The position numbers and the translations under genes were made by a program. 64,000 nucleotides of DNA from Pararge aegeria (lineage: Eukaryota; Arthropoda; Insecta; Lepidoptera; Nymphalidae), in contig NC_053195.1 of the NCBI RefSeq assembly GCF_905163445.1, forward strand, positions 8,112,501 through 8,176,500, written 5' to 3'. The notes below the pieces were generated by a model. It was not told the DNA's origin, ran no database searches, and worked only from the letters and a program-made list of their open reading frames with translations. Positions 1-10,475 of this stretch are shown in pieces (position 1 is the stretch's first letter; each line of letters begins with the position of its first letter).

Positions 1-121
1 AACAAGTGGGATGTTAATAAATTATTTCTTGTGTAACGGCAGATAATTAGCATAACGTATGTTTTATTTAAACTAGGGTAAGTTAAATCAAATTGCCACT
101 ACCTATTCATCATCATCACAG

Positions 122-520
122 GCCAGGTTTTTTTGTTGGGCGTTCCAAAATCCACAATCCAATGGGGCCCTGCCTTGTTTCCTAGCGAATCTTTCGATTT
201 TGTCCATCCACGTTGTTGGGAGTCAACCAACGGGGGGGCTACGGGGTCACCATTTCAACACCTTGAGACCCCAACGTCCTTCGGTTTTCCGAGCTATTTG
301 CACCGCCCGATGCCACTTCAGCTTCGCGACCCGTAACTTTGTTTCTTCTATGGATGTCGACATTTCTGTACGAGTGTCTGAATTTTTCCTCGTTTTCACG
401 TAGAGATACTCCTAACATAGCTCTCTCCATCGCCGGCTGAGTGACTCTGAGCCTTTTTATACGGCCCATGGCATATAACCTACCTTCGTAAAACTGGCCA
501 CCTTTTTTATAAATATTCAA
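122..520 (-). mobile_element. RTE-type LINE fragment (3' ORF region)
   Basis: Read on the minus strand, the frame contains RVTQPAMERAMLGVSL, the conserved stretch near the end of the ORF in lepidopteran RTE LINEs, then a charged KVTG segment and degenerate sequence. The plus strand shows the matching words for ACCTTGAGACCCCAACGTCC and CTCCATCGCCGGCTGAGTGA. The element is 5'-truncated and its frame is broken. Confidence 0.75.
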
Positions 521-742
521 ATCGGATTGGTACTCGTATTTACATATATATGACTAGAGACTGGGTCTATAACTATGATCAAATGGAGCATATTGTTTAA
601 AACGTTGAAGCAATTGCAGCTGCTGTAAAATTCCTGATCGCCGATGCTAAAAGTTACGTGTGTGTTATAAATTTTCAAAGGATGCTCGCAACTCTTTAAC
701 GTTAGAGAAGGAATGCTTATGAATGACAGAATTTTGACAACT
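517..742. other. Unique AT-rich DNA
   Basis: No recognisable repeat or coding region between the RTE fragment and the next SINE. The minus-strand open frame here is AT-rich and has no family features. Confidence 0.5.
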
Positions 743-930
743 GCCTTAGCGCGATGGTGATCACTGTGGTATTTTAAGAAAGAGGTCTCGGGTTTGATCC
801 CTGGCAGCAATTTAGGAATTTAAATTTCTGAATTTCCTCTACTCTGGTCTGGAAGGCTTCGGCCGGGGTAATTTCCTACCCTTGCCGCAAGCAATCCTAC
901 CAGCACGGCTGGCATGGGCAGGAGACATTT
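743..930 (+). mobile_element. SINE family C, 5' part
   Basis: A tRNA-like head with a pol III B-box-like GGTTTGATCCC (791-801) is followed by the family's GCAATTTAGGAATTTA and a CTCTGGTCTGGAAGGCTTCGG block. The 3' tail present in the fullest copy (4550-4882) is missing. Confidence 0.65.
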
Positions 931-1084
931 TGTTTCCCTGAGGAAAAGATAAAATCAAATGGTGACATATTTATATCTGGTCAGGTCGGTGCTAACAATA
1001 AAATGTCTTCTACTGCTTGGAAGCAGGCCACTTCGCTCTCATCTCTCACAAAACAGAAAAATTCTAAAGATTGTTAAACTTTAA

Positions 1085-1246
1085 AATGATGTTGGAAAAG
1101 ACCAATCTGCTGAGTTTCTTGCCGGCTCTTCTCAGTGGAATCTGTCTTCCGAACCGGTGGTAGAGTCACTACAAACAGACTTGACGTTTCATAAGTGCTT
1201 ATTAATTAGGCCTACTTGAAATAAATGAATTTTGAATTTTGAATTT
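1085..1246 (+). mobile_element. Jockey/CR1-like LINE 3' end
   Basis: This is a typical lepidopteran LINE 3' terminus: GAGTTTCTTGCCGGCTCTTC, then CCGGTGGTAGAGTCACTACA, GGCCTACTTGAAATAAATGA and a terminal TTTGAATTTTGAATTT. A second copy with the same landmarks is at 44092-44262. Both are 5'-truncated to the 3' tail. Confidence 0.65.
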
Positions 1247-1560
1247 CATATACCAAAGCAAATCTCCAAAATTATGATTAGCATCAAAAATATACTTTTA
1301 AATTTTAAATTTAAGTTAAATTTTATTAATTAGCAAATAATGTACTGTAATTATTTTAGTACGTATTTTCGTTTTTACGAGTTGCGTTTATTTGTTTTCA
1401 TCGCCGCTCGCACAGGGTAAGAAATCATGCAAATGTATGCATGTCTAATTCTGGACTTTCTTTGAAACGGTTAATCGATTTTGTTGGGACTCACAGGCCT
1501 ATATTATCAGTGTGTATCATGTTCGTAAGCATAACAATGTTCCAAAGCTGGTAGCCTCCT
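1247..1560. other. Unique AT-rich DNA
   Basis: Mostly AT-rich with no recognisable element. Confidence 0.4.
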
Positions 1561-1640
1561 CCTCTAGGGTTATTGGGTTTTTGAATATAACCCACCGCGC
1601 TGCTCCAATACGAGTTTGTGGGCTTTAATGATTGTTATCA
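1561..1640. mobile_element. SINE family E fragment
   Basis: Contains CCCACCGCGCTGCTCCAATA followed by a GTTTGTGGGCTTTAATGAT end. The same module recurs at 6740-6785, 23720-23760 and 63390-63435. It corresponds to the conserved CACGCTGCTCCAATGCGGGT block of a common lepidopteran SINE. Confidence 0.5.
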
Positions 1641-1712
1641 TTAGGTAATGATGGCCAGGTCCGACAACTCAATGTGTTTGCTATCCGAGGCATAATTTGG
1701 GGGATATAAATC

Positions 1713-1825
1713 AAGTCTCCGCCAATCCCCACTGGGACTGGTGGACTACGGCCTAAACCCCTTTTCATTGTGGGACCAGACCCGAGCCCTGAAGTGGGCA
1801 AGTAATGGGTTGATATGATGATTTT
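1713..1825 (+). mobile_element. SINE family B, 3' fragment
   Basis: Retains the family core CACTGGG..TGGTGGACTACGGCCTAAACCCC, then CATTGTGGGA, a decayed AGTGGGC block and a TGGGTTGATATGATGAT tail. The tRNA-like head is absent. Confidence 0.65.
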
Positions 1826-2730
1826 GGTGATGTTATCATATCTTATACAAAATTTGTCGAAATCTGTCGAAAGGAAGGACAGATATGACAAATCCGTTAA
1901 CATTCCATGATTAACTAAGTTACCCTAAAACGCATATTACGTGATGGTTACTACACGTAGTACGAAATTATATTGATAGCGGCATGAAATTTCAAATTAA
2001 CTCTATTACCTTAAATCGCTGGTAACACCACCCGTTAGGTGGTTGTCAGTGATGGATTGCCCCACGATGTTATAAAGTAAATGAACTGCTTTTTAAACAC
2101 ACCCTGAATGGACGAAAAGCAAAATGTCCCGTCGTGACTCAACAGAAGTGTCACGGAAACGTGTTCAGCTGATTATGCTTTTAAAATATGGAATGAAATT
2201 TTTCTACCGCTGCAATATTGTAAAACTGTTTATTATGTCACAGAGTACTTATTCCGCAAATTCGTTCGCTTACAATTTCTGCTATAGGGGTGTTTAATAA
2301 AACCCTATATTAGTGTATGCATACACTCGAAAAGGAACATGACTTCTAAATTATCTCTTAACCTTGAAGAGAGACGTTGCCAGGCTACGTTAGAAGCGGT
2401 TTTTCTTCTCGAAAGTAACAGATATTTCTTTTACGTTGTTTGGAAATTTGCGTTGTCCAATGTCCACACTTGTATCTGGTCGAGCACGCTATACCATCGA
2501 TCTCGGTTATGATAACGAATATGTTATCACGGAGGTGTACGAAAGCATTTCCGTAGGCCACCTTAGAACACCTACCTAGTTTTAGTAAGTAGAAGTCTAA
2601 AATAAGCAACCTGCCCCCCCGTGTTTATGTGGACTTCCCAACACTGCAGAAATATATTTGGGTTTTAGTTAAATTAAATTTTTAGTACCAATCCTGTGTT
2701 AGCGAATGGTGTCAAAACCCGTGTTTCTGC
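1826..2730. other. Unique AT-rich DNA
   Basis: I see no gene or recognisable repeat. The minus-strand 74-codon frame at 2385-2609 has no family features and is probably incidental. Confidence 0.45.
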
Positions 2731-2962
2731 ATTAATAGTCTAGTGCTTAGGGGATCGGGTACCCTTTCCGAGGTCCCGAGTTCGATCTTAGTCATCCACC
2801 TTACCACGGAGTTATGTGCGTTTTTAATTCATGCAATTAAATATCACTTGGTTTAACGGTGAAGGAAAACTTCATAAGGAAACTTTACAAGTAAAGTCTT
2901 CCAACCCACACTTGGCCAACGTGGTGGACTACGGCCTAAACCCCTCTGATGCTACGAGGAAA
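2731..2962 (+). mobile_element. SINE family B, near full length
   Basis: A decayed tRNA-like head (TCTAGTGCTTAG, then the B-box-like GAGTTCGATCT) is followed by TTATGTGCGTTTTTAATTCA, ATATCACTTGGTTTAACGGT, GAAGGAAAAC and GTGGTGGACTACGGCCTAAA. The extreme 3' tail is lost. Confidence 0.7.
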
Positions 2963-3394
2963 TCATGTAGTGGAACCGAAATAGGGCAATAATGTTTATT
3001 ATGTTCCTCTAAAAGCACGCCAAACAGATGCTCTTGGATAAAATAACGTAAATGTGAAAAAAATGTTTAAAACAGAACCACCACCCAGAACTGAGATTCG
3101 TGAAGTGAGTCTTAGTTCTACCCCATCTCTCCTATGAAAGAGGTTTGTGAACTGCTTACGACATGAGTTTTGTGCCGTTCATTTCGTGATATCTAAATAG
3201 ATTTCGGCCACAAATTGTGATTAAGATTTTTATTATTATTAAATTAACATATTTTTAAGAGAAGATGCACAAGATGATACCTACACTAGATATATCAGTA
3301 AAATTAACCGAGAGCTTCTGTTGAACTATATGCTTGTTGAAGCATATACTCGTAGCTCATTTGCATAGTCGCAGTCACTTGTCCACCATCACGA
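2963..3394. other. Unique DNA without recognisable features
   Basis: AT-rich sequence without a gene or clear repeat. Confidence 0.4.
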
Positions 3395-3870
3395 TCATCA
3401 TATCACCGTAGACAGGTCCGCAACTGGACATAGATCTTTTGTAGGCCTTACTTGCTTTCAGCAACACCCTGTGATTCATTTGGTGCTGTCTGTCTACCCA
3501 GTCGGGTCTCCTCACGCTGCGTTTACCAGTGCGTCGTCATTCTTTTTTTTTAAATACTTTCTACTCTGTTTGTAATGACACTTCCACCGGCTTGGAAGGC
3601 AGATTCCACCGAGAAGAAGCCGATATTCTAGCACTTTGGTAGCAACGTATATCAGTTCGGAGCTATATGCCCCGCCCAATGCCACAACACGCATTTAGCT
3701 ACGCGACTCGTTAACAATGTGGGCAACTCAGGTTCTTCTACAGATCTCCGAATAGATGTATCTTATCGCCTACTGAGTAACTCCGCGCCTTCTTTAGTGA
3801 TCACGTTCCGTAGACATAATTCTTCACGGGTAACACGCCCACACTTTTCTTCAGTCACTTGATATAGGCA
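3395..3870 (-). mobile_element. RTE LINE 3' region joined to a LINE 3' end
   Basis: On the minus strand 3395-3445 reads as the RTE 3' end (CTACAAAAGATCTATGTCCA). 3640-3800 carries degraded RTE words matching GCCCCGCCCAATGCCAC and TACTGAGTAACTC on the plus strand. Between them, 3550-3628 is the reverse complement of the Jockey-like LINE 3' end (ACCGGCTTGGAAGGCAGATT). The segment is therefore a composite of two LINE types in the same orientation. Confidence 0.6.
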
Positions 3871-4549
3871 ATAGAAATAAGTGACTTATTTCTTACTGGC
3901 ACTAGTAAATGAAAGCAATGGTATTGTATAATTAGACTGACAAGGGTCTGACAGCTGTATTTGGGACAGAACGGTGCGCGATTGCGAGGCACACCTGCGA
4001 ACGTAGGTACGTACCATTTTTTCCAAATAATAGACAGAAGATTCTCTCGATTTATTGCTTATCCTATAAGGATTTATATTCAAACCCGAAGTTCGTCTCT
4101 CAATTTTACTTTATTTGATTAGTTTTTAGATTACCTTAATTAAGCATGCTGTGGTCATTTCTAGAAGGTTGCAATCTCCTGTCTTTCTCTTTTATTTATG
4201 TTCTTCTCATGATAACGTCATTGGTTGTTACCAGTTTAATGATCCAATAAAAAAAATAAAAAAAATATTTATTTAAGCACAACAGATCTTATCAAAATCA
4301 TCATTATCGTCCTGGTCTTCTTCTATAGGGGCGATAGATTGATATAAAGCTAAGATATACAACCTGTATTTTTGGAGGGTTTACCTCCACTAATGCATGT
4401 TGGAGGGAGAATATCTGTATTCAGCAGTTGGGGACCATTAAAAGGTTGATGACGGCTAAAATGATTGATCATTGTGTCAATTTATGTGTCATGGCGTAGT
4501 GAAATATAATCTAAAATAACAGATACTCGTATCATTGCAGAGCTTGAAG
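3871..4549. other. Unique AT-rich DNA
   Basis: No recognisable gene or repeat apart from an A-rich run near 4247-4270. Confidence 0.4.
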
Positions 4550-4882
4550 GCCTCCCTGTCGCAACGGTGAGCGCTGTGAATTTAAGTACGAGGTCTCGGG
4601 TTCGATTCCCGGTAGGGGCAATTTGGGAATTAATAATTTCTGAATTTTCTCTGGTCTGCTCTGGAGGCTTTGGCGTTGGCTAGTTACCACCCTACCGACC
4701 AAGACGTGCCGCTAAACTGTTTAGTTTTCCGGTTCAATGTCGCGTGGAAACCAACTAGGGGTATGACTACCATACTCCCTAACAGGTTAGCCCGCTACCA
4801 TCTTGACTGCATCCTCATTTACTACCAGGTGAGATTGCAGTCAAGGGCTAACTTGTAGTGAAATAAAAAATTAAAAAAATAA
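4550..4882 (+). mobile_element. SINE family C, fullest copy
   Basis: The best copy of this family in the window. The head has a perfect B-box GGTTCGATTCC (4599-4609) followed by CGGTAGGGGCAATTTGGGAA. The body carries GTGCCGCTAAACTG, GTCGCGTGGAAACCAACTAG and CAGGTTAGCCCGCTACCATC. The tail is GGTGAGATTGCAGTCAAGGG then A-rich sequence. It abuts an inverted family-B SINE. Confidence 0.75.
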
Positions 4883-5172
4883 TACCATTATCAACTTATT
4901 CAGTCCACTGCAGGGCACGAGTCTCCTCTCAGAACGAAAGATTTATTCCGTAGTCCACCACGCTGACCTAGTATAGATTGGTAACATTCACATGCCCTTA
5001 ACAAAATTACGGATAACTCTCATGCACGCAGGTTTCCGTTACCGTCCTTCGAGTTAAAGCAAGTAATTGCTTAAGTTGCTTAAGTTAAAAACGAATATAG
5101 TTAAAAGTTACAGGTGCGTGCCGGGAATCGAACTCGGTTTATCGGAAAAGGAAGCCGAAGCTAGGCTATCAC
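4883..5172 (-). mobile_element. SINE family B, near full length
   Basis: On the minus strand it starts with a head containing the B-box-like GAGTTCGATTCCCGGCACG and ends in GTAGTCCACC and GTCCACTGCAGG words (plus-strand reading). It lies tail-to-tail against the family-C SINE, with A-rich sequence at the junction. Confidence 0.7.
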
Positions 5173-5880
5173 CAAACAGAAAATATATAGATATAAATAT
5201 ATAAATTAACCTTCCTGCTGTGTCATTTCCAAACGGTAGGTAGTCGTCGGGTTTAACATTTTTAGCTTTATCTCGCTTTGTACAATATATTATGAAATGT
5301 GATACACATTATTATTTTCCCACATGGCGATAGCGGTCTTACAAAGAGATCGTAAAATTTTCCGTTTGTCAGTATCATCGGCATTAATATAATAAAATAT
5401 GAAACATATAATATCACAAGAATATATTCTTCTCGTGAGAAACGAAATCACATTACGATTGACGTTCTTTGAAATAAATCTTCTTATATAGGTATTTTAT
5501 ACCTGTTATCGTGGTAAAAATAGACACTTTTTGGATGCGTAATAGAAAAAATTGCGTAGAAATACCTACTGGTTACCAACATTAGTAGTAAATAAAAGAA
5601 TGCTTGACTTAGTTGGTTGGATTTCTTTTCAGACCTGTACGCTAATAGAACCTTAGTAGCTTATTTTTAGTGAACAAATACACTTTACCACCGTCATTTA
5701 CTACAATAGAAAAGTACATAACATCAAATGGAGCATTGTATGTATTGTGAGCATAAAATAATCATTATAGAATTCTGATTCATCCATACTGATAGCATAA
5801 ATTCGAAAGTAATTCTGTTTGCCTTTTCTCGGATAGACATCTAAAAAATTTGTAGTTCGATTGCATGCTGTAAGACTAAC
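5173..5880. other. Unique AT-rich DNA
   Basis: No recognisable gene or repeat. Confidence 0.4.
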
Positions 5881-6943
5881 ATGCGCGTGTTAGGAAATAT
5901 TGAATTACAGCACTTTATCTATGATAAACCCGATGATTATATTAAATATATCAACAAATCATAGTTTGTATACTCATTGATAGTGTATTGAAAATAGAAT
6001 AATGGCCTTTAGTAGGCTGTCAAAGAAAAAGTATAGGATCTATGGCGGGAGACGCGAGTTTGACAAGTTAGATTGGCGGCAAAGAAAAGTGAGGGGGGAT
6101 TTAAAAATGAATTAATTAAGAAAAGAAGATTAAGTAAAGTATTGTGGATAGAACGTTACAAATTGGGAATAGATGATTTATAATAGAAACGACATACTTA
6201 ACGAAATATTGTTGTGGCAAAACAAGAGTCGTATATACTGGTGATGGAGTTATAAGTTACTAAAAGTTGTTGGTACTATGGTTGTACCTGATGTAGCATC
6301 AGATAAGTATATCTCTTATATCCTTTGGGTTATTCAGGTATCATATATGGAGCCCTAGCATTATTTCATACAGATAGCCTATGTAGCAGAGGTTGCTCTA
6401 TACAAACAATTTGTTTCAAAAGTCCTGATGTTATAAGTGATCATAGTAGTTATGTTTGACCTGTCTTATATGTCTTGTATCAAAGGGCCTAGCGTTATAA
6501 CATTTGATAATGTTGTAATTGTGTTTATAAGTCTTGTTTTAATTGATTGAATAAAAGAGCAACGGTAGAGTTTCTTGCCAGTGGTCTTCTCTGCCGAAGA
6601 CAGCAGAGAACTGCCGAACTGGTAGTAGAGTCATTCGAAGGTAACAAGTAATATGAATTATAGAGAAGCCTAATATACAGTATTAGAGTCAGTCTAGTTG
6701 TTTTATTTCACTCCTTGGGAAGTCAGGTTTATAGAGTACCGACCCACAACACTGCTCTAAAGCAGGTTGGTGGGCTTTAATGATGTCTTTTATAAAATGA
6801 ATACTTTAATATGAGAAACTAGGTATTTAGCTTCAATAATACTGTTAATTAATGAAAGATCTAAGTGCCATCCTGAACATTGTTGGTATTGAAGTGAATA
6901 TCTGAATACCATGGCCTTCCATTCTTTATATTTTTTTAGCACG
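5881..6943 (+). mobile_element. 1.06-kb LTR-like dispersed repeat, copy A
   Basis: Almost identical to 62536-63592 over its whole length, including GGATCTATGGCGGGAGACGC, GTTGTACCTGATGTAGCATC and TTGATTGAATAAAAGAGCAA. It can be read as TGTTAGG..TTTAGCA, that is TG..CA, flanked by CGCG on both sides (5884-5887 and 6942-6945), which would suit a solo LTR with a 4-bp target duplication. AATAAA near 6550 suits an LTR R region. Two modules inside resemble a LINE 3' tail (6570-6650) and a SINE-E tail (6720-6785). No ORF of note. LTR identity is inference. Confidence 0.6.
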
Positions 6944-6971
6944 CGCTATGAGGTAATTATGAACGGGATGG

Positions 6972-7019
6972 TTAAATCTAACAATTTTCTCGTCCTGTCG
7001 AGAAAATAGTTAGATTTAA
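6972..7019. repeat. 21-bp-arm hairpin
   Basis: Arms 6972-6992 and 6999-7019 pair with one mismatch around a 6-base loop (TCCTGT). No transposon termini or target duplication visible. Confidence 0.75.
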
Positions 7020-7209
7020 ACATCCAATATTGCATATGTAAGTCCTACTGGACTTGGAATAGGATACTTTACATCTAGAAAATTTTTGTTTGAAATATGA
7101 TCGTACATACAGGTCAAAAGCCTTTCTACAAAAGACACTCGTGTAGTGGCTGAGAAAGTTACAGCAATAGCCTATAACAGGGCATTCCTGTACTAGCCTT
7201 CTTCCAAAA

Positions 7210-7370
7210 TGGGGTAGTTTGGCTCTTATCACCACGCTGGGCGGACGGGTTGGTGACTGCATTAGTTGGTAAGAATAGCACAGAGGACGCCTTATATGAT
7301 TCCAGTAGGTAGAGGCGGGATGATGAAAAATGTACTCTGTTACTCATTAGTGAGATAGTTTATAGACACA
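7210..7370. repeat. Possible dispersed-repeat fragment
   Basis: Contains CACCACGCTGGGCGGACGGG and TTGGTGACTGCA, then a GATTCCAGTAGGTAGAGG stretch, words I associate with a common lepidopteran interspersed repeat. No second copy in the window confirms it. Confidence 0.3.
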
Positions 7371-7404
7371 AAATTGGACTTGAAAATAAAGATCTTCAAC
7401 TTAC

Positions 7405-7690
7405 TCTTACAGGCCGGCCACGGAATAAAATACGTCGCTTTAATTTCGATGCGATGTGAATAAATGTATTTGTAGAGAAGTCGATTTCGCCGCCGTTTGC
7501 CGCTAAAAGTGTGGCACGGGCCACACTTTTGTATCAGTTATTAGACTCGTTTCCGGTCGCACAGCGCAATATTTCGCTAAACGCTAATGCCGTTCGGCCA
7601 GTACGGCACAATTGTGGTTCGACTACTCTCAAGACGCACTCGAGCAAGTTGTGAAACTCGGCAAAAGCACCAACATCTCGCTCTTTAATA
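7405..7690. other. CpG-rich unique block with hairpin
   Basis: GC and CpG are clearly higher than in the flanks (CGCCGCCGTTTGCCGC, CGGTCGCACAGCGC, CGTTCGGCCAGTACGG). An 11-bp-arm hairpin lies at 7505-7515/7520-7530 with a 4-base loop. A CTTACTCTTACAG acceptor-like sequence precedes the block, but I find no open frame long enough to call an exon. It could be regulatory DNA or an exon fragment. Confidence 0.3.
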
Positions 7691-7710
7691 GGATAAACTT
7701 ATAAAGTAAA

Positions 7711-7980
7711 AGCGGTGATAGCGGTAGCATTGTGTCCGAATCCCAGCACTTCGCACCTCTAACTATTCGAAGTTGTGTGGTTAAAAGTAATTAAAATATC
7801 ACTTGCTTCAACGGTGAAGGAACACAAAAACAAGCATGCATGTTCTACATCATCGCGAAGGTGTGTGGAGTCCACTAATCCGCACTGGGCCAGCGTGGTG
7901 GACTACGGCCTTAACCCCATCTCATTGTGGGAGGAGACCCGTGCCCCGTAGTGGGCCGGTAAATGGGTTTATATGATGAA
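7711..7980 (+). mobile_element. SINE family B, near full length
   Basis: Runs from a decayed GCGGTGATAGC head through AATTAAAATATCACTTGC, CAACGGTGAAGG, CACTGGGCCAGCGTGGTGGA and GGAGGAGACCCGTGCC to GGGTTTATATGATGA. The tRNA-like promoter has lost part of its B-box. Confidence 0.75.
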
Positions 7981-8043
7981 TCAAGTAAAAGCTCCACATG
8001 TTATTAATAAGTGCACATTGTAATGACTAGATATACGTATCGA

Positions 8044-8311
8044 AGCGGTGATAGCCCACTGTGTAGGGCTACTTCCGGGGGCCGAGTTCATCCCAGTACA
8101 CTCCTTTATCTTTTCTAAGTGATAGCGGTTTAAGCAAAAAATAACACCGTTGAACGGTGAGGGAAAACATTGTGAGCGATAGTAAACTCTCTCCATAATG
8201 TTCCCGAATGTGTTTGGAGTCCACCAATCCGCACTGGGCCAGCAGGCCAACTACGGCCTATTCTCTATATTCTCGCAGAGGGTCGGTGTTGGGTGGGTAG
8301 ATATGATGATG
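8044..8311 (+). mobile_element. SINE family B, near full length
   Basis: A second plus-strand copy 65 bp downstream of the previous one, with GCGGTGATAGCCCACTGTGT, AACGGTGAGGGAAAACATTG, CCGCACTGGGCCAGC and a GGTAGATATGATGATG end. A short deletion removes the GTGGTGG of the core. Confidence 0.75.
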
Positions 8312-9105
8312 TATCAATAAAACCATTACTAAACTATAATTTCTCAATCCTTGTGGATAATGTGATTATAGCAATAAGAGGTATAAAGTAATGTAATATT
8401 AAATTCCTTACACCCGTTAGTAGTAGAAATAAATTAGACGCAATATATTCCGCACTTAAATGGCGATATATTCTGATCCTAACTGGCAGCGTTTCGACCT
8501 CGGTACCGACTTAACGACGTCTTTTACTTTTAACGTCCTCGCCTTCAACCAACATAATATAGTGATCCAGTTGTTGTTATCAATGAGTGGATATAATTAT
8601 TAACAATGAAGTTTTCATATAATTAAAATAACTTTTTCGCTATATTTAATTGCTTGTTTCATTTAGAGCAGAGAGTTTCATTCCTGAAAAAGGATTAATA
8701 ATTATTGAAATAATAATTGAAGCCTACAACCGAAAATTAACTGAAAACTTATGAAATACTTTACCTGAATGATATACTTTACTTGAGTGACTATATTAAT
8801 ATTGCTGTGCGTGTAGGTATATCTTATGTATAAAGTAGATAACTATAATAAAATGTACTAATAAATGTCAAAAGTATACTTATTAATATATGCCAGGGGC
8901 TAATTGAATTACTTAATTAACTATTTCAATTTAATTACTATCTAACTATGTTGAAATCAGACATCCTATAGTTCAAGCTGTCGTTCCATCACAGACGTGC
9001 AATGAGCTAAGCGCCAGGCGAGGTAAAAGCTAAGATACGAAAGTCTTATTCCACTAAACCTAAATTTTGAAGCGGAATAAGCTCTCCGTGTTACACCGTG
9101 TCATC
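8312..9105. other. Unique AT-rich DNA
   Basis: No gene or recognisable repeat. A short CpG-richer patch lies at 8460-8560. Confidence 0.4.
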
Positions 9106-9155
9106 AAGGAGAAAGGTGGCCATAGGATCCATTGGATCCTTTCACCTTTCTCCTT
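9106..9155. repeat. 13-bp-arm inverted repeat with nested GGATCC pair
   Basis: AAGGAGAAAGGTG (9106-9118) pairs perfectly with 9143-9155. Between them two GGATCC sites flank ATT. It could be a relic of a terminal-inverted-repeat element or a quasi-palindrome. Confidence 0.6.
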
Positions 9156-9723
9156 TTAGCCACCTGACTGCTCCATCATCAGAGCTTAGACCCCATTGTC
9201 AAGAAAATACCAATGCGTTGTTTAGTTTAGGAGTTGGAATAAAAAAATAATATAAAAAATTTAACAAATGTTAAATCAGTGAATGTTTGGGTTTTTTACC
9301 ACAAATGTTATTTATATATTATGAAATCAAATTTACTTATTTTACGAAGAAATAAATATTTAATCAACAACTCAAATAGTTTTTTTTTTTAATAATACGG
9401 CACATTAGAATATTGTGCTCCTTAGCTTATACATACTTACTAGACGAACGTGATTATCTACATGACAGCGCCGAATTCCAATGAAATTAGTTGAATACTT
9501 CGTTAGATGCAGTAATTAGAAATCGATAATAATCACTGGTATGAACTTACTAATAGTATTATATATTAGATGATACAAATAATACTTATCTACCTACCCT
9601 GTGAGCCCTCTTCTACCTAGCCTTCACCAGGTGGAGTGTTTCAGGATGTATCAAGATGTCAGAGCCAGGCTTGAGTTGTAAGAGTTTATACTGGAGAATG
9701 CTCTGTCTTGTATTATAGTTTAA
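9156..9723. other. Unique AT-rich DNA
   Basis: No gene or recognisable repeat. Confidence 0.4.
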
Positions 9724-9790
9724 CTAGCTTTTACCCGCGACTTCAACCGTGTTTTGTTTGGTTTGTTTTTAACTGCAAAACATTTCGTTT
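9724..9790 (-). mobile_element. Helitron 3' end, decayed
   Basis: The plus strand reads A|CTAGCTTTTACCCGCGACTTCAACCGTG, the reverse complement of a lepidopteran Helitron 3' hairpin followed by CTAG|T. Only the terminal part is recognisable. Confidence 0.5.
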
Positions 9791-10179
9791 TAACAGTATA
9801 AAAATATATATTTTTTCCTTAAGCTTACTCTAAGCATAGGTCACGAAGAGCATTTTTTGAAAAAAATAAATTATTGTTATCATTATGAATGCTGAGATTA
9901 GCAACGCAACGAACTCTTTTATCCGACTAGACTCAAGTGTGAAGCAGTAGTGCTGGACTACTGCTTTACCACTCACACAGAGTGGGCGGCAAACGCTATT
10001 TATAAGCTCCATTGCGGAAGTGTTTAAATTGGCATAAATGAAGAAACCCGCTTCGGAGCATTCTCAGGATAATGAATCCGGAAACATGCCTATACCTTAC
10101 ATCCCGAATCACTAAACTGGCGTTATCAATTAAAAATTAAAACACAAAAGAGTTTTTTATATTATAGTTATATTATATA
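9791..10179. other. Unique DNA with a small hairpin
   Basis: AT-rich apart from 9900-10015. A perfect 10-bp-arm hairpin (AAGCAGTAGT) lies at 9942-9951/9957-9966. No gene recognised. Confidence 0.4.
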
Positions 10180-10475
10180 CAAGTTGGTCTCTGACTGCAA
10201 TCTTAGCTGGTAGTAAGTGCAGTCTAAGATGGTATCGGGCTAACGTTTCAGGGGAATGGATATTAACCCTGTTCGGTTTCTAGCGGTTGGTATCGTTACG
10301 CAACGCTAGATCTCTGGGCGTCACATTTTTATATGTAGGGTAACTAGTCACGGGCAAAGCCTTCCACCAGTCCAGACCAGAGAAAAATTCTGAAATGTTA
10401 AATTTCCAAAATGTCCCTGTCGGGGATCGAGCCCACGACCTCCTTTTATAAAAACGCACAATGTTAATCTCTGCA
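10180..10475 (-). mobile_element. SINE family C, near full length
   Basis: The plus strand shows the reverse complement of the family: CTGACTGCAATCTTAGCTGG, AAGATGGTATCGGGCTAACG, GGTTTCTAGCGGTTGG, CAGTCCAGACCAGAGAAAAA and the head GTCGGGGATCGAGCCCACGA, a decayed B-box. Confidence 0.7.
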
